This document shows positions 7,441 through 15,581 of a stretch of 39,461 nt of DNA, piece after piece (position 1 is the first letter of the stretch; each line of letters begins with the position of its first letter). The notes beneath the pieces are model-generated. The model was not told the DNA's origin and did not search any database. It saw only the letters and a list, made by a program, of their open reading frames with translations. The stretch lies in NCBI GenBank assembly GCA_964505195.1, contig CAZDGV010000013.1, forward strand, positions 1-39,461, in the 5' to 3' direction. The translations under genes were made by a program, and so were the position numbers. Source of the stretch: CAZDGV01 sp964505195 (lineage in GTDB: Bacteria; Bacteroidota; Bacteroidia; Chitinophagales; Chitinophagaceae).

Positions 7441-8067
7441 CTACCCCCCGCTCACTTCCACCCGCTTACGAATACGACTGAGGGTTTCATGGCGGATGCC
7501 TAAATAAGAAGCGATGAGTTTCAAAGGCATGCGCTGGTCGAGGTGCGCATATTGCTTCCGGAAAAAGCGATACTTCTGTTCCGCATCGGGAATGCGTGCC
7601 AGATAGGAGCGCAGTTCAGCATCGCGATAATACTGCTGCAGCAATATGCGCCCTGAAATATTAAAATCGGGATGCAACCGATACAATGCCTCCATCTCTT
7701 CTACCTTTAACTGCAGCAGCCAGGATGGCTCCACTGCCTGTATATTTTCTAGCGCGGGCATACGCTGATGTAAACTATAGATCGAAGTTACCAGTTCGTT
7801 TTCTACCGACATCCAGGTGGTAATTTCCTTATCTGCATGTTTTACAAAACCACGCAATGCACCGCTGGAAATAAAACAGTAATGCTCGCAAGTATGGTGT
7901 TGCTCTACCACCAAAGCACCACGATCGTAAAAAGACAAAAAAACCTTTTCGCGGAAATATTCCTGCATAGCGGGTGTAAGTGGATGTAGCTGCTGCAATA
8001 CCTGCAACAACTGATCTACGGCCGCTTGCCTTCGCTGGTTATAGGAGGAGCTTTGTTTCATCGCCAT
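7441..8067 (-). CDS. Crp/Fnr-family transcription regulator
   Basis: The protein has an N-terminal cyclic-nucleotide-binding-like beta-roll (about residues 25-130, with LVVEQHHTCEHYCFISSGALRGF and SVENELVTS). A C-terminal winged helix follows, with recognition segment LKLIASYLGIRHETLSRIRKR, typical of small Bacteroidota Crp/Fnr regulators. No cysteine cluster for Fe-S binding is seen. I chose ATG 8067 (MAMKQSS) because a perfect -7 box lies at 8102-8095, which would place the transcript start downstream of the earlier Met at 8106. ATG 8061 is also possible. The effector and targets are unknown; it may control itself or the adjacent ssb gene. Confidence 0.88.
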   Translation of the reverse strand: MAMKQSSSYNQRRQAAVDQLLQVLQQLHPLTPAMQEYFREKVFLSFYDRGALVVEQHHTCEHYCFISSGALRGFVKHADKEITTWMSVENELVTSIYSLHQRMPALENIQAVEPSWLLQLKVEEMEALYRLHPDFNISGRILLQQYYRDAELRSYLARIPDAEQKYRFFRKQYAHLDQRMPLKLIASYLGIRHETLSRIRKRVEVSGG

Positions 8068-8094
8068 CCCAAAAATAAGAAAGCCGTATAAATT

Positions 8095-8102
8095 CAAATC
8101 TA
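8095..8102 (-). promoter_or_regulatory. -7 promoter box of the Crp/Fnr gene
   Basis: Minus-strand TAGATTTG is a perfect TANNTTTG match 28 bases before ATG 8067. No convincing -33 TTTG is found 19-21 bases upstream, so the site is only a candidate. If real, it rules out the upstream start at 8106. Confidence 0.35.
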
Positions 8103-8135
8103 TCATGGAGTATAAACGACCTATATGCGCTGCTG

Positions 8136-8169
8136 AAAAGAAAAAGGCTGCTTCCTAAGAAACAGCCTT
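8136..8169 (-). terminator. Rho-independent terminator of ssb
   Basis: On the minus strand, AAGGCTG / CAGCCTT pair, with an extra TTC/GAA step after a mismatch. The stem is followed by TTTTTCTTTTC. It lies 34 bp past the ssb stop and just before the start of the Crp/Fnr gene, so it separates the two transcripts. Confidence 0.75.
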
Positions 8170-8202
8170 CGCATGCACAGCATCAGCTACCACAGCGCTC
8201 CG

Positions 8203-8550
8203 CTAGTGGGCTTTTTCTTTATCACCCAGCAGGAGCAGCTCGTTTACATGCACTTCGGTGATGTATTTTTTCGTTCCCTCCTTATCGGTGTAGGTTCTGC
8301 TGACCAGCTTTCCTTCAATGGCCACTTCTTTGCCCTTAACGAGAAATTTCTCGGCAAGCTCTGCCACTTTTCCCCAGGCAACGAGCGTATGCCATTGGGT
8401 TTCCGTTACTTTTTCACCGCTGGCACTGCGGTACACTTCATTGGTGGCCAAACTGAAGCGGGCCATTTTCTTTCCGTTGTCGATGGTCTTTACGGCGGGT
8501 GCATCGCCCAAATTACCAATGAGCTGGACTTTGTTTTTGAGTGCGTACAT
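8203..8550 (-). CDS. ssb: single-stranded DNA-binding protein, short form without acidic tail
   Basis: This 115-residue protein is one OB-fold SSB domain: NKVQLIGNLGDAP at the N-terminus, ARFSLATNE, TQWHTLVAWGKVAELAEKFLVKGKEVAIEGKL, then YITEVHVNELLLLG. It binds ssDNA in replication, repair or recombination. The C-terminus ends GDKEKAH, so the acidic tip (DDDxPF-like) that recruits partner proteins in the main housekeeping SSB is absent. It is therefore probably a secondary SSB, as found for competence or phage-type paralogues. It has its own terminator and a leader with long inverted repeats. No phage or competence genes are adjacent. Confidence 0.92.
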   Translation of the reverse strand: MYALKNKVQLIGNLGDAPAVKTIDNGKKMARFSLATNEVYRSASGEKVTETQWHTLVAWGKVAELAEKFLVKGKEVAIEGKLVSRTYTDKEGTKKYITEVHVNELLLLGDKEKAH

Positions 8551-8559
8551 AAAACATAA

Positions 8560-8627
8560 ATTTTTGTGTTAAATAAAACTGTTATCTCAGTCGGACGACG
8601 GCGCCTGCCGACCGACAACACAAAAAT
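8560..8627 (-). promoter_or_regulatory. structured ssb leader (11-bp inverted repeat enclosing a GC-rich hairpin)
   Basis: ATTTTTGTGTT at 8560-8570 and AACACAAAAAT at 8617-8627 are perfect inverted repeats. Between them, 8590-8616 contains a nested hairpin (GTCGG/CCGAC outside, CGGC/GCCG inside). The proximal arm ends 10 bases before the ssb start codon. In RNA this could fold into a long stem that controls translation. In DNA it could be a pair of operator half-sites. The role is inferred. Confidence 0.5.
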
Positions 8628-8827
8628 GCAAACCGAAAAAACCAATACTCGTACGATAAACGCTTATTCCCGAATTTATCCGTGTAAAACCGCTTGCACG
8701 CAGATAATTTTTTATATTGTTATAGCTTTCATGCGACTTCGCCTCCACTGATGCGCTGCACAAAAGCTTATCCTATGATGTGATTACCTGAAAACAAAGG
8801 GTTCTTTACATTCAAAACCGCTATACC

Positions 8828-9211
8828 ATGCACACCAACACCTGTACCCGCACCTGCCTTTCCTGCGGCGCTTCCATCCGTGGCCGCAGCGATAAAAAAT
8901 TCTGCGATGATTATTGTCGCAACCACTACAACAACGAACAAAAAGCAAAAAGCAGTCACAGCGCTTATGTACGCAATATCACCAACACCCTGTTGCGCAA
9001 CCGCCGTATTCTTGAAAACCTCCTACCGCAGGAAGAAGACACCATCAAAACCACTCAAGACAAACTGATGCGTGTAGGTTTTAACTTTCATTATCACACA
9101 CACTTGTATATGACCAAAGCTGGCAAAACCTATACATACTGTTTTGAATACGGCTATCTTCCGCTCGAAAACGACTGGCTCCTGTTGGTAAGGCGGCGCG
9201 AAGAAACCTAA
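8828..9211 (+). CDS. small zinc-finger protein of unknown function
   Basis: This 127-residue protein has an N-terminal Cys cluster C10-x2-C13-x12-C26-x3-C30 within CLSCGASIRGRSDKKFCDDYCRN, a zinc-ribbon or treble-clef-like knuckle. A basic helical region follows (residues 35-70) and an aromatic-rich C-terminal part (HYHTHLYMTKAGKTYTYCFEYGY). I recognise this as a type seen widely in Bacteroidota without an assigned function. The basic region suggests nucleic-acid binding, but this is inference. It is divergent from ssb across a 277-bp intergenic region and convergent with the phosphoribosyltransferase gene (4-bp gap). Confidence 0.8.
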   Translation: MHTNTCTRTCLSCGASIRGRSDKKFCDDYCRNHYNNEQKAKSSHSAYVRNITNTLLRNRRILENLLPQEEDTIKTTQDKLMRVGFNFHYHTHLYMTKAGKTYTYCFEYGYLPLENDWLLLVRRREET

Positions 9212-9215
9212 TTGT

Positions 9216-9857
9216 TTAACTGCTTTGTAATTGATTTATATAACGACTCACTTCAGCATCACTCAGCTCTTCGAAGTGCAGATAAAAAGCACCTACACCT
9301 GTAAAAGCATCAGATACGAACGGACAAACCACTTCATCTGCCACAGCGGATAGTTTGCGAATTGCTGCGGGTGGTGCAGCTGGTACTGCCACCACTATTT
9401 TTTTAGGCTGCGCCTTACGCAACAGCTGAACGGCCATATAAAGTGTATTACCCGTTGCAATGCCATCGTCAATAATTATAACGGTACGTCCTTGTCGAGA
9501 AGTAACTGGAGAGCTAATACACCAAAGGCGTTGCATTTCAACAAGCCTATTGCGCACTTTGCTGCATGCTTCCCGAAGATAGGCTTCCGAAACATCGGCA
9601 TGCGGAACGATATAGGTATCTTCTATACTCACCGCTCCAATGGCATATTCGGGGTTAACAGGATGGCCGATTTTTTTCACGAGCAGCATTTCCATATTTA
9701 GTCGCAATGCTTTCGCTACCTCATAAGCTACCGGCACGCCGCCACGGGGTATGGCAAGTACCAACGCATCGCTATCGCGATAGGCAGAAAGCGCCAGCGC
9801 CAGCTGACGGCCTGCATCAGAGCGATCGTAATAGTGTTGTATTAGTGTATTCAACAA
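9216..9857 (-). CDS. type I phosphoribosyltransferase family protein
   Basis: The 213-residue protein has the PRTase fold: an AIPRGGVPVAYEVAKAL block (about 34-50) and the 5-phosphoribosyl-1-pyrophosphate-binding motif VIIIDDGIATGNT (about 126-138). A hood region with VPAAPPAAIRKL and DEVVCP follows. The N-terminus (YYDRSDAGRQLALALSAY) matches a group of PRTase-like proteins often seen alone or fused to hydrolase domains in stress-related operons; their substrate is not known. It is not a recognisable purine or pyrimidine salvage enzyme. The gene is alone. A TAGTTTCG box at 9889-9882 lies 25 bp upstream of the start. Confidence 0.88.
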   Translation of the reverse strand: MLNTLIQHYYDRSDAGRQLALALSAYRDSDALVLAIPRGGVPVAYEVAKALRLNMEMLLVKKIGHPVNPEYAIGAVSIEDTYIVPHADVSEAYLREACSKVRNRLVEMQRLWCISSPVTSRQGRTVIIIDDGIATGNTLYMAVQLLRKAQPKKIVVAVPAAPPAAIRKLSAVADEVVCPFVSDAFTGVGAFYLHFEELSDAEVSRYINQLQSS

Positions 9858-10049
9858 TTTCTTTTGACGTTGGCAGCTACACGAAACTATTTATACAACT
9901 GCATAAAGAGGATGACCACCATCAAGGCCTCGCCTGATAAAATATTTTTTACTCCACAAATACACTGCAATCACCCTTTGTTTTTTTACATCTTGCCAAC
10001 GAGCATACTGTATGAAAGCAAACTTATCGTTCATTCAAAATAGTACTGT

Positions 10050-10487
10050 ATGAAACCGATCCCTTTCCCTTTTTCCGGCCGTTGCTATATCACGGTTTGG
10101 CAAAACCGGCTTCCCCTCGAATCCATTGCTGCCGAGGAAGCTACTACCCGCACTGAAATTGAGCAGGCGCTGAACTACAGAAACTATAGTTCCTTTCGCC
10201 AGCCCATGGTTTTGCATTTTCCCGATCCGGCGCTACAGCAGCCGGTATGGTTTGGTTTTCAGTTTCCCGTTGAACTGATTGTAACCGACCTGGAAGGATA
10301 TGTAAAGAAAATTACCTACATGCCTGCGACAAGACCAGGCACGGCCAAATTCATTCAGTTCTTCAGCAATTGCGCTTATGCCATTCTTGCTCCGGAGGGT
10401 TTTTCAAAAAAATGGGCACTCAAAGAGCAAGAAACACAAATGCGCTTGCTGAGCTTTCAAAAGCAACTAGCCACGGCGGCAATGTGA
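10050..10487 (+). CDS. divergent DUF192-like protein
   Basis: This 145-residue protein resembles the DUF192 layout: an early ITVWQNRL strand, a charged helix TTRTEIEQALNYRNYSSFRQPMV (in DUF192 the segment ending GLM.R....M), then LHFPDP, a WFGFQFPVELIVTDLEGYVKKI strand pair (DUF192 has fWMknt.ipLDiiFid), and CAYAILAPEGF (DUF192 has yvLEl.aG). The characteristic WM-N-T motif is replaced by WFGFQF, so it is a divergent member at best. It has no signal peptide although many DUF192 proteins are exported. Transcription may continue to the terminator at 10763, covering a possible small ORF. Confidence 0.6.
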   Translation: MKPIPFPFSGRCYITVWQNRLPLESIAAEEATTRTEIEQALNYRNYSSFRQPMVLHFPDPALQQPVWFGFQFPVELIVTDLEGYVKKITYMPATRPGTAKFIQFFSNCAYAILAPEGFSKKWALKEQETQMRLLSFQKQLATAAM

Positions 10488-10587
10488 AAAGCATTGCCAT
10501 CAGAAACGTATTGGCATATATAGCAAGCTGAAGCAACCAAAATCATAAGTATTTTCATATAGGATTTCACCTGATTTCCTATGAATT

Positions 10588-10758
10588 ATGCAAATGAAAC
10601 CGCTGAAACCTAGGTGCATTGCGGAGCGGACAATACTTTTGATTTACCGTATTCAAGATGCTTCCATTATCGGACGCGTCTCCTTTGAAAGGCCCGTTTT
10701 TCCCGGCCCTATGAAACAAAGTCATTTGATTCGTTGTGAAACAGATGCAAAAAGATAG
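10588..10758 (+). CDS. possible small ORF (56 aa), unknown
   Basis: An ATG ORF of 56 residues (MQMKPLKPRC...ETDAKR) is basic and rich in Arg and Ile, with no recognised motif. The only support is position: its stop codon is 4 bp before a strong plus-strand terminator, and it fills most of the 296-bp gap after the DUF192-like gene. There is no visible ribosome-binding site. It could equally be a 3' UTR or the body of a small RNA. Confidence 0.25.
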   Translation: MQMKPLKPRCIAERTILLIYRIQDASIIGRVSFERPVFPGPMKQSHLIRCETDAKR

Positions 10759-10762
10759 ATAC

Positions 10763-10790
10763 CCCGCCCGTTAGGCGGGTTATTTATTTT
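10763..10790 (+). terminator. Rho-independent terminator, plus strand
   Basis: CCCGCC / GGCGGG with a 5-base loop is followed by TTATTTATTTT. It overlaps the stop codon of the convergent WYL gene. It shows that plus-strand transcription from the DUF192-like gene, or from a nearer unseen start, reaches this point. Confidence 0.8.
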
Positions 10791-11809
10791 GCCGAATACA
10801 ACGATCCCGCCTTGACGATTTCTTCTTGCATTCTTTGCTGCAGTTTGCGTGGCTTAACTACTTTCACCGCATTACAGCAGCCTAGTAACTGCTGAACCAA
10901 CTCTTCATTCGTATTTACTTCCAGTGCAAAACGCACCATATTTTTCCCTTCCTTGATTATTTTTTGCGATGCATGCAATGGATTCAGCTGCAACCATTTG
11001 GCCGCATGTCCTATGGCTTCAAGCACAACGGTTTCGCCGGGCGACTGCACTTCCATGATGCCGGTTGAATACCTGAAAAAATCTTCCGGATCAAAATCGC
11101 GGCGATACTGAAAAGATGTTCCATTACGCCGTAAAGTGCCAATGCGATCGAGCGCATAGGTAATAAACCGCTCATGCTTATTGCTGTAACCAATGAGATA
11201 CCATTTATTGCGCACCTCCTTGAGCAGATAGGGCTCCAGTTGGTGTTCCCTTGTTTCGTCTTTATAAATATTATGATAGGTAAACTGTACAGCATGCCTT
11301 GCCGTGATCGCTTCATACAAGGGTTTGATCCATTCCCTGCCCTGTGTGGAAACGGGTTGCTCAAACTGAATATGCTGAGCAATTGCGGGATCATCAATAT
11401 CGGTAGAAAGAGAGAGGCGCGTATTGATTTTTTCAATTGCCTCTTTCAGATGAGTGAAAAGGGGAATATCAGCAAACAGCTGCAGGGTTTGCGCGGCACT
11501 GCGCAGCGCATCTGCCTCATGTCCATTCAGCGCAACCCCGTCGATGCTATAATCCGGGTCTTCATAATAATATCCTTTCCGTGCGCGATCGTAGCGAATG
11601 GGCGCAAAATATCCAAGCGCGGAATCTTCGCGCATAGCGATGATATCTTTTTCAATAGAGGAGAGCGAAATCGCTTCTGTACCATCACCGAAAAGCTGGC
11701 TGCTGATTTGATCGCGCAGATATTCCTTGCTGGGATAAGCCCGCATACTGTTACGCAAACAGCGATCGATGATGCGGTAGCGGATAGCGGCGTTTTTATT
11801 AGAGGGCAT
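10784..11809 (-). CDS. WYL-domain transcriptional regulator
   Basis: The 341-residue regulator starts with a winged-helix DNA-binding part (about 1-80: IRYRIIDRCLRN, LSSIEKDIIAMRED). A helical linker follows, then the WYL domain (about 160-235: AVQFTYHNIY, LEPYLLKEVRNKWYLIGYS, with the R...Y..DRI segment). The C-terminal extension is WCX-like. WYL proteins sense a ligand, in some cases nucleic-acid pieces, and regulate transcription. The variant here is RNKWYLIGY where WYL is conserved. It is divergent from the amidohydrolase gene with about 145 bp between the starts, so that gene is a candidate target. Confidence 0.9.
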   Translation of the reverse strand: MPSNKNAAIRYRIIDRCLRNSMRAYPSKEYLRDQISSQLFGDGTEAISLSSIEKDIIAMREDSALGYFAPIRYDRARKGYYYEDPDYSIDGVALNGHEADALRSAAQTLQLFADIPLFTHLKEAIEKINTRLSLSTDIDDPAIAQHIQFEQPVSTQGREWIKPLYEAITARHAVQFTYHNIYKDETREHQLEPYLLKEVRNKWYLIGYSNKHERFITYALDRIGTLRRNGTSFQYRRDFDPEDFFRYSTGIMEVQSPGETVVLEAIGHAAKWLQLNPLHASQKIIKEGKNMVRFALEVNTNEELVQQLLGCCNAVKVVKPRKLQQRMQEEIVKAGSLYSAK

Positions 11810-11953
11810 CGGAATACATTATGCCTAAATGTAAGAAAAGATAAACTTTACTTACTGATGAATCGAACCAACCATCGCTCAAATTGCTTTTGAAAGGAAT
11901 TTAACTCGAGTGAATTGCGCCTTTTTTTCTACCTTTTCAGCAAATTATACCCT

Positions 11954-14900
11954 ATGTCTTTGTCAGTTTCCGGCATGCTTAAAATGGCCCTGCCCATTGC
12001 AACCGCCATCGGCTTTTATGCCGCAGCTCCGCTGCATTCCCATTTTTATTTTCCTGAAAAAGAAAATGCCCTACTATCCGACTCTTCTAAAAAAGATTCG
12101 GTGATCTACACCCGTTTTAAAGGACTGCCGCTAAAACCAGAACGAAAAATCGGTTTCCAAACATCCGAAGGCACTTGGATGAGCGTAGATGTAAGTCCCG
12201 ATGGTAAAACCATCGCCTTCGATCTTATGGGCGATATCTATACCCTCCCCATTGAAGGGGGCGAAGCCACTACAGTTACCAAAGGCATGGCTTTTGAAAC
12301 ACATCCCCGCTTCAGCCCGGATGGAAAAAAAATCCTCTTCACCTCCGACCGCAGCGGAAGCGATAATATCTGGTACATCGACACAGAAAAAAAAGATACG
12401 GTTCAGCTTACCAAAGACCGCACGGATGATTTCCCTGCAGCAGTATGGACTCCGGATGGGAATTATATCATTGCTTCCAAAGGCCGCCGTATTCATAAAC
12501 TTTGGATGTACCATAAAAACGGTGGCGGGGGTATTCAACTCAACGATCAGCCCGCCGGCATCAAAACCATCGATCCATTTGTGAGTGCCGATGGTAACAC
12601 CATTTATTTTTCACAGCGCAGCGGTGCATGGAATTACAATGCGCTGCTTCCCCAATATCAGATCGGTACTTACGATCGTGAAAAAGGAAAACTCAGCACC
12701 CTCACCACACGCTACGGTTCGGCCTTTACGCCCACACTGAGCAAAGATGGCAAATGGCTTGCTTATGGCTCACGCCATGAAGACAAAACCGGACTAATCT
12801 TGCGCAACCTGCAAACAGGTGATGAACGCTGGCTGGCTTATCCCATTCAGCGCGATGAACAGGAGAGCATTGCACCGATGGGTGTTTTGCCCGGCATGAG
12901 TTTTACGCCCGATAGCAAATTCCTCATCGCATCTTATGGTGGTAAACTATGGAAACTGCCTGTGGCCGAAGGTGCAGCGCAGGAAATTCCTTTTCGCGTT
13001 AATATGGAACTGGAATTCGGACCACGTTTGTATTTCAACTATCCCATTCAGGATACCAGTCACCAGCTCGCTACTCAAATCCGCGATGCAGTGCCTAGTC
13101 CGGACGGGAAAAAACTTGCCTTCACCGTTCTCAACCGTCTCTATGTAATGGACTGGCCTAACGGAACAGCAAAGCGCGTGAGCAATCACGACTTTACAGA
13201 AGCCATGCCCGCCTGGAGTCCCGATGGCAATCAAATTGTATTTGCCAGCTGGGATGAAAAAGAAGGCGGTCACTTATACATCGCTTCGCTTACCGGAAAG
13301 GGTGGTGTCAGAAAACTTACAACGGAGTCGGCTTTTTATATGAGTCCGGCTTGGAGCTTTAACAACCGCATTGCATTTTTCCGCGGACCGAAACGCTTAT
13401 TTAAAGATGCGGAAAGTCCTTTTTATTCCGATGCAGAAAGCGAGATGGTATGGATGGACCCCCGCGGTGGAAAGATGAACCTGATTGATAAAGCAAGAAA
13501 TCGTGGCAACCTGCATTTCACCCGCGATACCGGACGTATTTTTCTGAATACCGCCGATGGAAGTTTGATGAGTATGCGTTGGGATGCGACCGATGAAAAA
13601 ACACATGTGAGGGTAAGCGGCATCACGCCCTACGGTTCGGTAGCCGAAGCAGATGAAGAACATGCACATCGACGCTTTGTGATGGGCCGCAACATGCTCA
13701 ATGCTAGTCCGCTCAACCACTGCATGTTGCCCGCGGGGAGTGATACGCGCGAACCGCAAAGCATGCCTTCGCCTGCGGAAGCGATACTGATGGCACCATT
13801 GGGAAATAAAGCATTGGCAAAAGTGACGAACAATATTTATGTAATTACCATTCCGCCGCAAACAGGCAAAGTACCTTCCATTTCAGTTGCTGATCCAACG
13901 GGCGCTGCATTCCCTGCGCGCCAGCTCACCGAAATTGGCGGCGAATTTCCGGCATGGGAAGCAACCGGCAATAAAGTACACTGGAGTTTGGGCAATGGCC
14001 ATTGGATTTACGATATTGATGCAGCGGAAGCATTTGAAGATTCTGTTCAAACCGCTAAGAAAGCAGCAGAACTGCGTAAAGCCGACAGTCTGCGCAATCT
14101 AGCATCGCTCGACAGCACCGCTCGTGCTGCAGTAGATTCCATCGCCAAGGCAAAAGCAAAATCTGATACCACTGCAAAAGCATCTGCCAAGGAACCGAAA
14201 TACGAAGCAACGGAAGTGCAGGTGAAAGTATTCTTCCCTAAAGACAAACCCAACGGAGTGGTATTGCTGAAGAATGGACGCGTACTTACCATGAAGGGTG
14301 ATGAAGTGATAGAAAACGGAGATGTACTCATTGTCAACAACCGCATCGTTGCCGTTGGAAAAACAGGTAGCTTACAAGTGCCTGCAGGTGCAAAAGAAAT
14401 CGACTGTACTGGCAAAACCATCACGCCCGGCTTCGTTGATACCCATGCGCACATGTGGCCATTCTGGGGTATGCATAAAAATCAGGTATGGATTTATGCC
14501 GCTAACCTTGCTTATGGTGTAACCACCACGCGCGATCCACAAACGGCTACCACCGATGTGCTTACTTATGGCGATATGGTAGATGCCGGACAAATGGTTG
14601 GTCCGCGCATATACTCTACCGGACCGGGAGTAGGTTTTTGGGCATACAACTTAAAAGACCTCGATCAAACGCGTAATGTGCTGAAACAATACAGCAAGTA
14701 CTACAATACAAAAACCATCAAAATGTACTTGGTGGGCAATCGCCAACACCGTCAGTGGGTGATTCAGGCTGCGAAAGAACAGCAGCTAATGCCAACTACG
14801 GAAGGTGGATTGGATTTCAAACTCAATATGACGCAGCTATTCGACGGATATCCCGGACACGAACATGCGCTGCCCATTTTCCCGCTTTATAAAGATGTAA

Positions 14901-15523
14901 CCAAAACCATTGCAGATGCAAAGATGACCGTTACGCCTACACTGCTGGTTGCTTACGGCGGACCATGGGCCGAAAACTATTTTTATACAACTGAAAATGT
15001 ATACAATGATAAAAAGCTGCAGTTCTATACTCCTTACGAAGAGCTGGCTGCAAAAAGCCGTCGTCGCGCTGGTTCACTCGGTGGCTGGTTTATCAACGAT
15101 GATCATGTGTTCAGCAAACATGCGCAGGGTATTAAAAGCTTAGTAGATCAAGGTGGACTGGCAGGTGTGGGCTCACACGGACAGCTGCAGGGCTTGGGTT
15201 ACCACTGGGAACTATGGAGTGTTGCAAGCGGAGGAATGAGTAATCTGCAGGCTTTACAGGTAGCCACTATTCATGGTGCCACTGCCATTGGACTGGATAA
15301 AGATCTTGGATCACTGGAAGCAGGCAAGCTCGCCGATATTGTAATCATGGATGCCAACCCGCTTGAAAACATACGTAATACGAATAGCATTCGCTATGTA
15401 ATGAAAGATGGACGTCTCTATGATGGCACTACACTCGATGAGGTTTATCCTGCACCACGCAAACTGAATACAGATGCCTGGCGTAAAGATGCTCCCGTTG
15501 TAAATACAGCGGTAAAAGAGTAA
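11954..15523 (+). CDS. large exported TolB-like beta-propeller / amidohydrolase fusion protein
   Basis: The protein is about 1189 residues. The N-terminus is hydrophobic (signal or anchor), then come repeated PD40/TolB-type motifs (SPDGKTIAF, SPDGKKILFTSDRSG, TPDGNYI, SPDGNQIVFASW) over roughly residues 50-690. A Lys/Ala-rich linker (about 700-755) leads to an amidohydrolase domain (about 765-1160) with GFVDTHAHMW (HxH metal motif), YPGHEHALP, GVGSHGQ, and the C-terminal ADIVIMDANPLENI strand. Proteins of this architecture are predicted exported metallo-hydrolases related to imidazolonepropionase; the substrate is unknown. I chose ATG 11954 over an upstream TTG at 11915. It has its own terminator and stands alone, divergent from the WYL regulator. 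Confidence 0.9.
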   Translation: MSLSVSGMLKMALPIATAIGFYAAAPLHSHFYFPEKENALLSDSSKKDSVIYTRFKGLPLKPERKIGFQTSEGTWMSVDVSPDGKTIAFDLMGDIYTLPIEGGEATTVTKGMAFETHPRFSPDGKKILFTSDRSGSDNIWYIDTEKKDTVQLTKDRTDDFPAAVWTPDGNYIIASKGRRIHKLWMYHKNGGGGIQLNDQPAGIKTIDPFVSADGNTIYFSQRSGAWNYNALLPQYQIGTYDREKGKLSTLTTRYGSAFTPTLSKDGKWLAYGSRHEDKTGLILRNLQTGDERWLAYPIQRDEQESIAPMGVLPGMSFTPDSKFLIASYGGKLWKLPVAEGAAQEIPFRVNMELEFGPRLYFNYPIQDTSHQLATQIRDAVPSPDGKKLAFTVLNRLYVMDWPNGTAKRVSNHDFTEAMPAWSPDGNQIVFASWDEKEGGHLYIASLTGKGGVRKLTTESAFYMSPAWSFNNRIAFFRGPKRLFKDAESPFYSDAESEMVWMDPRGGKMNLIDKARNRGNLHFTRDTGRIFLNTADGSLMSMRWDATDEKTHVRVSGITPYGSVAEADEEHAHRRFVMGRNMLNASPLNHCMLPAGSDTREPQSMPSPAEAILMAPLGNKALAKVTNNIYVITIPPQTGKVPSISVADPTGAAFPARQLTEIGGEFPAWEATGNKVHWSLGNGHWIYDIDAAEAFEDSVQTAKKAAELRKADSLRNLASLDSTARAAVDSIAKAKAKSDTTAKASAKEPKYEATEVQVKVFFPKDKPNGVVLLKNGRVLTMKGDEVIENGDVLIVNNRIVAVGKTGSLQVPAGAKEIDCTGKTITPGFVDTHAHMWPFWGMHKNQVWIYAANLAYGVTTTRDPQTATTDVLTYGDMVDAGQMVGPRIYSTGPGVGFWAYNLKDLDQTRNVLKQYSKYYNTKTIKMYLVGNRQHRQWVIQAAKEQQLMPTTEGGLDFKLNMTQLFDGYPGHEHALPIFPLYKDVTKTIADAKMTVTPTLLVAYGGPWAENYFYTTENVYNDKKLQFYTPYEELAAKSRRRAGSLGGWFINDDHVFSKHAQGIKSLVDQGGLAGVGSHGQLQGLGYHWELWSVASGGMSNLQALQVATIHGATAIGLDKDLGSLEAGKLADIVIMDANPLENIRNTNSIRYVMKDGRLYDGTTLDEVYPAPRKLNTDAWRKDAPVVNTAVKE

Positions 15524-15540
15524 GAAAAGAAAAACGATTC

Positions 15541-15579
15541 ATCCCCAATCTGTTGAATCATCAGGTTGGGGATTTTTTT
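15541..15579 (+). terminator. Rho-independent terminator of the propeller/amidohydrolase gene
   Basis: A 12-bp stem (ATCCCCAATCTG with CAGGTTGGGGAT, one G-T pair) and a 9-base loop are followed by seven T residues. It ends three bases before the stop of the convergent cvfB-like gene. Confidence 0.93.
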
Positions 15580-15581
15580 AT

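Noticed and set aside
8566..8751. 61-aa plus-strand ORF in the ssb leader region
   Set aside because: It runs antisense through the inverted repeats, has no motif and no ribosome-binding site; chance ORF.
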